38,381 bases of DNA. Source: Helochares maculicollis. Its lineage: Eukaryota; Arthropoda; Insecta; Coleoptera; Hydrophilidae. The first letter of the stretch is position 1; the number at the start of each line of letters is the position of its first letter. The stretch spans positions 1 through 38,381 of the forward strand of contig JAWQRO010000472.1 of NCBI GenBank assembly GCA_033557835.1, written 5' to 3'. The notes under the pieces are model-generated. The model saw only the letters and a list, made by a program, of their open reading frames with translations. It made no database searches and was not told where the DNA came from. Both the position numbers and the translations under genes were made by a program. Shown in pieces: positions 35,431 to 38,381 of the stretch.

Positions 35431-36140
35431 AATAATTATAAAACTAAACTGTCTTGTTCCAATTCACTGCTGTTGAGAGAGCACAGTATGATAATGAATC
35501 GCTTAAATACAGTTTTAAGGCATTACATTTGCGTATTATACATATTTAAAAAGATACCCCTTTTAAATAATTTAATATGCGCTACAATTAAAAATCATTC
35601 AATACTCTTGTATACATACATACATACATTTCAGTTTAATATCCCTTAACGCTTTATTTCTAAATTAAAATCACAATTGCGGCACATTTTTAACGCTTTT
35701 AGATTGTTCGGTTATGCAAAAAATATGCCAATGCTATATTTTAATTATAATCCAGATAATGTGTCTGGTTCATATTTGTAAAAGACAATTTTTTATTTAT
35801 ATTACCCTCTCAAAGCAATACGTTGTTCTATTCCCACGAAAATATCTTCAAACAGATGACAATACATTTGGAAAAAGTCTCGAGTAATCACAAAACAAAT
35901 AATAAATCGTCAGTAAAAGCAATGAGATAGGATACCAAATAGAGTGTTATAAAATGTTGAAAATCACGCAAGAATCGAGCAAAGCAAGGACTTGCATATG
36001 AGAAAAACACATTTCTTCGAAATATGGAGAAGTAATCAAGAAAACTATAAATTCAATCTGAAAAATCCCTCAGTTTAATTTAATTAAATAAGTGGTAGTC
36101 TAAGTCAACCACAAAACATCTTAAAGATAGATGCTGAAAA
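35431..36140. other. AT-rich DNA with a small ATAC microsatellite
   Basis: No gene seen. An (ATAC)n run of about four units lies at 35612-35629. The last 100 bases before the satellite array show only scattered resemblance to its monomer, so the array starts fairly abruptly. Confidence 0.5.
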
Positions 36141-37800
36141 ATTCAACAAACTATTGAAAAATATAATTATTTGTTTCGTGAGCTCAAGGTTGGTGTCCTG
36201 AAAGGAACTGAAAACTCATAAAGAAACATAATCTCGACTATAAATTCTGAATAATTCAACAAACTATTGAAAAAATACCATTATTTGTTACATGAACTAA
36301 TGGTTCAAATCCTGAAAGGATCTAAAAACTTTTATAGACACAACCTCGACTATAAATTCTAAAAAAATCAACAAACTGTTGAAAATTTTAATTATTTGTT
36401 TCATGAGCTCAAAGTTCAAATCCTAAAACGACCTGAAAACTCTAAAAAACCAAAATCTCGGCTATAAATTCTGAATAACATAACAAACTATTGAAAAATA
36501 TCATTATTTGTTACATGAACTCGTGGTTGAAATCCTGAAAGGATCTGAAAACTCTTAAAACATAATTTTGACTATAAATTCTAAAAAATTCAACAAACTA
36601 TTGAAAAATATAATTATTTATTTCATATGAACTCAAGGTTCAAATCGTGGAAGCACCTGAAAACTCCTAAAAACAAACTCTCGGCTATAAATTCTAAAAA
36701 AATCAACAAGCTATTGAAAATTGTAATGATATGTTTCCTGAACTCAAGGTTCAAATCTTGAATTCTGAATTATTTAACAAACTATTGATAAATTTTATTT
36801 GTTTCATGAATTCATGGCTCAAATCTTGAAAGAATCTGAAAACTGTTAAAGCCACATCCTCGACTATAAATTCTAAAAACTCAACAAACTATTGAAAAAT
36901 TAATTACATGCTTCATGAACTCAAGGTTCAAATCCTGAAAGGATCTGAAAACTCTTAAAAAAAATAAAATCTCGACTATAAATTCTTAATAATTCAACAA
37001 ACTATTGAAAAATAGCATTATTTATTACATGAACTCATGGTTTAATTTCTGAAAGGACCTGAAAATTCTTAAGAAACAAAATCTCGACTATAAATTTTGA
37101 TTAATTTAACAAACTGTTGAAAAATATCAGTATTTGTTACAAGAACTCATGGCTCAAATCCTGAAGGGATCTGAAAACTCTCAAAGACACATTTAAACGA
37201 TTATAAATTCTAAAAAAATTAACAAATTATTGAAAACTATAATTATTTGTTTCGTGAACTCAAGGTTCAAATCCTGAAAGAATCTGAAAATTCTTAAAAA
37301 AACATAATCTCGACTATAAACTCTGAAACATTCAACAAACTATTGAAAAATATTATTTGTTTCATGAGCGCATGGCTTACATCCTGAAAGGATCTGAAAA
37401 CTCTTAAAAAAATAATCTCAACTATAAATTCTGAATAATTCAACAAACTATCGAAAAATATAATTATGTATTTTATGAACTAAAGGTTTAAATCTTGTAA
37501 GGACCTAAAAACTCTTAAAGCAACATAATCTCGACTATGAATTCTAAAAATTCAATAAACTATTGAAAAATATTATTTGTTTCATGGACTCATGCCTCAA
37601 ATCCTAAAAGGATTTGAAAATTCTTAAAGACACATAGCCTCGACTATAAATTCTAAAAAAAATCAACAAACTATTGAAAATTATAATTGTATGTTTCCGG
37701 AACTCAAGGTTCAAATCTTGAAAGGATCTGAAAATTGTTAAAAAAACATAGCCTCGACTATAACTTCTGACAAAATTCAAGTAATAGTTGAAAAAATCCT
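36141..37800 (+). repeat. satellite-like tandem array, about 112-bp monomer, 15 copies plus a partial
   Basis: The landmark caacaaactattgaaaaat recurs, with variants, at 36144, 36257, 36369, 36481, 36591, 36704, 36775, 36882, 36995, 37107, 37220, 37333, 37441, 37553, 37664 and, degraded, 37778. Spacing is 107-114 bp except one short monomer of 71 bp (36704-36774) that lacks about 41 bp. Each full monomer carries, in order, the landmark, an attatttgtt block, gaactca.ggttcaaatcctgaaaggatctgaaaactc, and ctcgactataaattct. Copies diverge by base changes and small indels. Two variants alternate along most of the array. Each monomer contains a small inverted repeat ATCCT-gaa-AGGAT and a tRNA B-box-like GGTTCAAATCC. 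Confidence 0.95.
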
Positions 37801-38099
37801 GTAAAATACTTTATCTAAGTCTGTTGACCGAAGTTTAGTTCTAGATTATAATAAAAGTGTTAAAGGACATGTAAAATATAAAAATATAATATTATTCTGA
37901 TTGCATGAGTCCCCTAGTACAGGAATGTTGAGTAGAGCAGCTTCAGATTTTTGTAAATATGATAATAGTAATAGCAAGAAGTCTCATGCACAATAATTTT
38001 TCTATGAAAGTTTCCTAGTGTGTTGCAATGCAATGTTGAAAAAACTATATACGTCTCATCTGCACCTCTGTCGAAAAAGTTTCGATATGCAAGCCTATA
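37801..38099. other. spacer between satellite array and mariner 4
   Basis: About 300 bp of AT-rich DNA with no gene or repeat recognised. It ends in the TA at 38098-38099 that precedes the mariner end. Confidence 0.5.
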
Positions 38100-38381
38100 C
38101 GAGGTGTGTTCAATAAGTATCGCGAATTTTGAATTTTCGCGGGTTACGTATATTCGAATTTCGATTTGTTTGTGGCTTTATGTTGGTACTCGTGTCTCTC
38201 ACTTATACCAACAAGTTTGGCCATTTTGAATTTTCAGCTAATTATTGACAGCTGCTTTGCTTGCACGTGTTCTGGCTCGTCTTCGATTTTTACCTATTCA
38301 AAAAAATGGATCAAAGAACCTGTATCAAATTTTGTGTGAAAAACGAAATTAAGTGTGCGGATGCATTCCGAATGTTGACTG
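38100..38381 (+). mobile_element. mariner transposon 4, left part only (runs off the window)
   Basis: After TA at 38098-38099 the sequence CGAGGTGTGTTCAATAAGTA starts an insect mariner end that I recognise. About 206 bp of untranslated leader then precede an open transposase frame. The right end lies outside the window, so neither the inverted repeat nor the target duplication can be confirmed here. No break is visible in the part present. Confidence 0.85.
38306..38381 (+). CDS. mariner transposase, N-terminal fragment cut by the window end
   Basis: The ATG at 38306 follows an A-rich stretch and opens a frame starting MDQRTCIKFCVKNEIK that stays open through all 25 codons to the edge. The wording is that of the N-terminal helix-turn-helix region of a mariner type common in insects. 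Its distance from the presumed element end (206 bp) fits mariner structure. Because only 25 of about 340-350 codons are present, catalytic residues and integrity cannot be judged. It would cut and paste its own element; no host role is implied. Confidence 0.8.
   Translation, partial: MDQRTCIKFCVKNEIKCADAFRMLT

Noticed and set aside
36141..37800. Satellite considered as a CRISPR-like array
   Set aside because: Repeats are contiguous monomers of about 112 bp with gradual divergence, not short identical repeats with unique spacers, and the genome is eukaryotic.

Overview
This is a eukaryotic intergenic or intronic window, most likely from an insect. It is AT-rich, has no open reading frame long enough for a host exon, and shows no operon-like packing or ribosome-binding sites. 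The recognisable genes are transposases of Tc1/mariner type with insect-style sequences. The insect assignment is an inference from these elements and from composition; the order cannot be fixed. No host protein-coding gene, rRNA, tRNA or CRISPR array could be supported.

Layout. 1-7234 is unique-looking DNA with a CpG-richer stretch at about 2000-5760 (G-quadruplex-type motif, two short perfect hairpins) and a degenerate low-complexity repeat at about 6470-6990. 7237-8506 is a full-length but dead mariner on the minus strand. 8509-13394 is featureless AT-rich DNA with one pyrimidine-rich patch. 13397-14661 is a second, older, dead full-length mariner on the plus strand. 14664-18000 has a CpG-richer block. 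About 18005-18790 is a heavily decayed minus-strand mariner remnant. 20470-20969 is a diverged two-copy direct duplication. About 24360-26250 is another CpG-richer block. About 26360-30450 is a repeat-dense tract with three kinds of diverged tandem repeat of 150-205 bp, and a third mariner (28421-29570) sits inside one repeat copy. 33380-35430 is a CpG-richer block with homeodomain-type motifs. 36141-37800 is a satellite-like array of about 15 copies of a 112-bp monomer. At 38100 a fourth structured mariner begins; its transposase frame is open and runs off the window.

How the parts relate. The transposases are independent insertions of at least four mariner types in different states of decay. 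Each is flanked by the TA dinucleotide that mariners duplicate on insertion. All inactivation is visible in sequence: frameshifts, stops, an internal deletion, and replaced catalytic aspartates. The youngest-looking is the truncated one at the right edge. The CpG-richer blocks lack coding signals and may be regulatory DNA of a gene outside the window, which is unproven.

I found no convincing undescribed biological system. The most informative structures are the alternating (dimeric) organisation of the 112-bp satellite with its tRNA-like B-box motif, and the mariner nested in a repeat that has an unoccupied paralogous copy 0.5 kb away.
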